Part shown: positions 5,144-6,153 of the stretch, piece by piece
Layout of the letters: every line of letters starts with the position of its first letter
How positions within the stretch are numbered: position 1 is the first letter of the stretch
Source of the DNA: Oscillospiraceae bacterium
GTDB taxonomy: Bacteria; Bacillota; Clostridia; Oscillospirales; Ruminococcaceae
Assembly: GCA_016302225.1 (NCBI GenBank)
Contig: JAEDOB010000145.1
Coordinates: 1-6,153, forward strand
Length of the DNA: 6,153 nt
Direction: 5' to 3'
Made by a program: the position numbers and the translations under genes
Notes under the pieces: generated by a model
Told to the model about the DNA's origin: nothing
Database searches by the model: none
Seen by the model: the letters and a program-made list of their open reading frames with translations, nothing else

Positions 5144-5162
5144 AAAGGACTGATAAATGTGA
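5144..5162 (+). promoter_or_regulatory. Ribosome site with an ATG-TGA start-stop overlapping the GTG start
   Basis: AAAGGA (5144-5149) precedes ATG 5157-5159, which is followed at once by TGA 5160-5162. The real start, GTG 5159-5161, overlaps both. Only the GTG frame stays open and gives a signal peptide. The start-stop pair is an alternative landing site at a similar distance from the ribosome site (7 versus 9 bases) and may lower or tune initiation at GTG. Confidence 0.7.
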
Positions 5163-5992
5163 GGTTTTCCGCTGCTGCGACAGCTGTTATAATAGCCGCA
5201 AACGCCCTGTTTTCGGGATTTTCCGTAACTGCTCATGCAGCAGAGGACGAACTTGTTTACGCCGCCCTGGGGGACAGCATTGCCTACGGCTACGGACTTG
5301 CGGACAGGGAACGGGACGCATATCCTTACATAACCGCCGAAGCTATCGGCGCAGATAAATTCTACGATTTTACCCTTTGCGGCGCATACACCTCCGATAT
5401 AATTAAAATGGCGGAGAAAAACGCCGATGCTTTGTCGGAAGCGGACGTTATCAGCCTGACTGTCGGTTCCAACAGCCTGTTTGTGCCGTTTCTGATGTCG
5501 GCTGCGGATATGGCGGGGGTCGAGTTTCCCGAAACGGAGGCATCTGCGGAGAAGCTTGAGGGTGCTGTGGATATTTCCGTGATAATTGCGCTGTATCGGG
5601 CATATTCCAACGAAAAATCGCCCCAGAGAAAGCGCATGGACGAGGCATTTGCGCAGTTCAGAAAAGAGTGGATAGAGCTTATAGACCTTATTTCGGAGAT
5701 AAGCCCTCATGCGGATATAGTGGTCACGGGATATTATAACCCGTACCGATATTGGAATATCAAGCCTTTGAATATCGAGATGGGCAATATCGTCCAGGTA
5801 TATATATCCAAAATGAACAAGTTTATCGAGGTCAGCTGCCGCAAAAAGTACCGAATAGCGGATATATCCGAGGTAATGTCCGACAATATCCCCGATATTA
5901 AAAACCCCGCAAACAACAGGTTTGACCCACACCCCGACAGCAGATGGCAGGCATATATCGCCAAGGCTGTTATATCCGAGATCCGTGGATAG
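5159..5992 (+). CDS. Secreted SGNH/GDSL-family hydrolase
   Basis: This 277-residue protein starts with a signal peptide: Arg2, a hydrophobic stretch about 5-23, and AHA (25-27) as a probable cleavage site before Ala28. Mature SGNH motifs follow in order: block I GDSIAYGYG (38-46) with nucleophile Ser40; block II Gly75 in LCGAYTSDI; block III GSNS (103-106) with Asn105, a variant of the usual GxND; and block V FDPHPDSRW (255-263) with Asp256 and His258. The residues needed for an ester hydrolase are therefore present. Substrates in this superfamily range from lipids to acetylated sugars and peptidoglycan, so none can be named from sequence. The lack of other domains and the 9-base gap to a RodA/FtsW gene suggest work on cell-wall or surface polymer esters. 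No lipobox is seen, so it is probably released or loosely held outside the membrane. Confidence 0.85.
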   Translation: MRFSAAATAVIIAANALFSGFSVTAHAAEDELVYAALGDSIAYGYGLADRERDAYPYITAEAIGADKFYDFTLCGAYTSDIIKMAEKNADALSEADVISLTVGSNSLFVPFLMSAADMAGVEFPETEASAEKLEGAVDISVIIALYRAYSNEKSPQRKRMDEAFAQFRKEWIELIDLISEISPHADIVVTGYYNPYRYWNIKPLNIEMGNIVQVYISKMNKFIEVSCRKKYRIADISEVMSDNIPDIKNPANNRFDPHPDSRWQAYIAKAVISEIRG

Positions 5993-6001
5993 GAGATCAA
6001 T

Positions 6002-6153
6002 GTGAAAGCGATATTCAGATATATACATCAATATTTCAAAAAGCTGGACAAGCAGCTGATAATAGCCGTGCTGGCGGTTTCGGCGTTCGGCGTGGTGTTG
6101 CTTTACTCTATGAGCTGCGCCGATATTATCGATATTTCGTATGTCAACACCCA
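6002..6153 (+). CDS. RodA/FtsW/SpoVE-family cell-wall polymerase, N-terminal part
   Basis: The gene starts at GTG 6002 and runs off the right edge after 50 codons. AGGAG (5991-5995) lies 6 bases upstream and overlaps the stop of the SGNH gene, so the two are almost certainly cotranscribed. The visible part has a basic amphipathic start (VKAIFRYIHQYFKKLDKQ), then a first membrane segment about residues 19-37 ending in VVLLYSM. A KLD followed by a helix ending in LLYS is typical of the beginning of SEDS proteins, which polymerise peptidoglycan glycan strands from lipid II in the elongasome or divisome. The catalytic Asp and later helices are outside the window, so RodA, FtsW and SpoVE cannot be told apart; the short leader before helix 1 favours RodA slightly. 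Confidence 0.7.
   Translation, partial: MKAIFRYIHQYFKKLDKQLIIAVLAVSAFGVVLLYSMSCADIIDISYVNT

Noticed and set aside
5135..6031. Long minus-strand frame opposite the SGNH gene
   Set aside because: It is a shadow of a gene with a signal peptide and ordered SGNH motifs.
1..6153. tRNA, rRNA, CRISPR array, insertion sequence with transposase
   Set aside because: No cloverleaf, no rRNA core sequence, no regularly spaced repeats and no transposase-like frame could be seen.

Overview
The window looks like chromosomal DNA of a clostridial Firmicute, probably a Ruminococcus-like member of the Oscillospiraceae. The reasons are near-consensus sigma-A promoters with 17-base spacers, strong AGGAGG-type ribosome sites, GTG starts in a cell-envelope operon, intrinsic terminators with long stems, and typical Firmicute versions of GalE, RsgA, a MATE exporter and a RodA/FtsW protein. 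The species is inferred, not shown.

Layout, left to right. Positions 1-60 hold a perfect 16-bp inverted repeat. Positions 126-541 hold a toxin-antitoxin remnant: an apparently whole small antitoxin, coupled through ATGA to a RelE/YafQ-like toxin of which only about 11 codons look native. The toxin runs into a terminator-like hairpin (356-389) and then into a structured non-coding element (element A, about 387-499). galE follows (648-1658) with its own promoter (568-596) and terminator (1687-1736). Convergent to it is rsgA on the minus strand (1891-2928), with a terminator at 1831-1870.

The 563-base divergent region between rsgA and the MATE gene (2929-3491) is dense in regulation. Toward rsgA it has a good promoter (3207-3235), a 9-codon upstream ORF with a strong ribosome site (3133-3162), and a leader with competing base pairings that ends in a T-tract (3017-3121). 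Toward the MATE gene it has a promoter (3324-3352), a compact aptamer-like fold that begins at the predicted transcription start (3360-3419), an alternative pairing, and an intrinsic terminator just before the ribosome site (3438-3472). I read the second one as a riboswitch, most likely the guanidine-IV (mepA) class. The MATE exporter follows (3492-4850).

Downstream of the MATE gene lies element B (about 4938-5055), a second copy of element A that aligns without gaps over 91 bases at 59/91 identity. Both copies sit just upstream of a promoter, carry the same conserved loop, and keep a paired helix by wobble-type change. I could not match this element to a known RNA class, and it is the best candidate for something undescribed here. 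A consensus promoter (5081-5109) then drives a secreted SGNH/GDSL hydrolase (5159-5992) and, 9 bases later, the start of a RodA/FtsW-family cell-wall polymerase (6002 to the window edge). These two probably form a cell-envelope operon.
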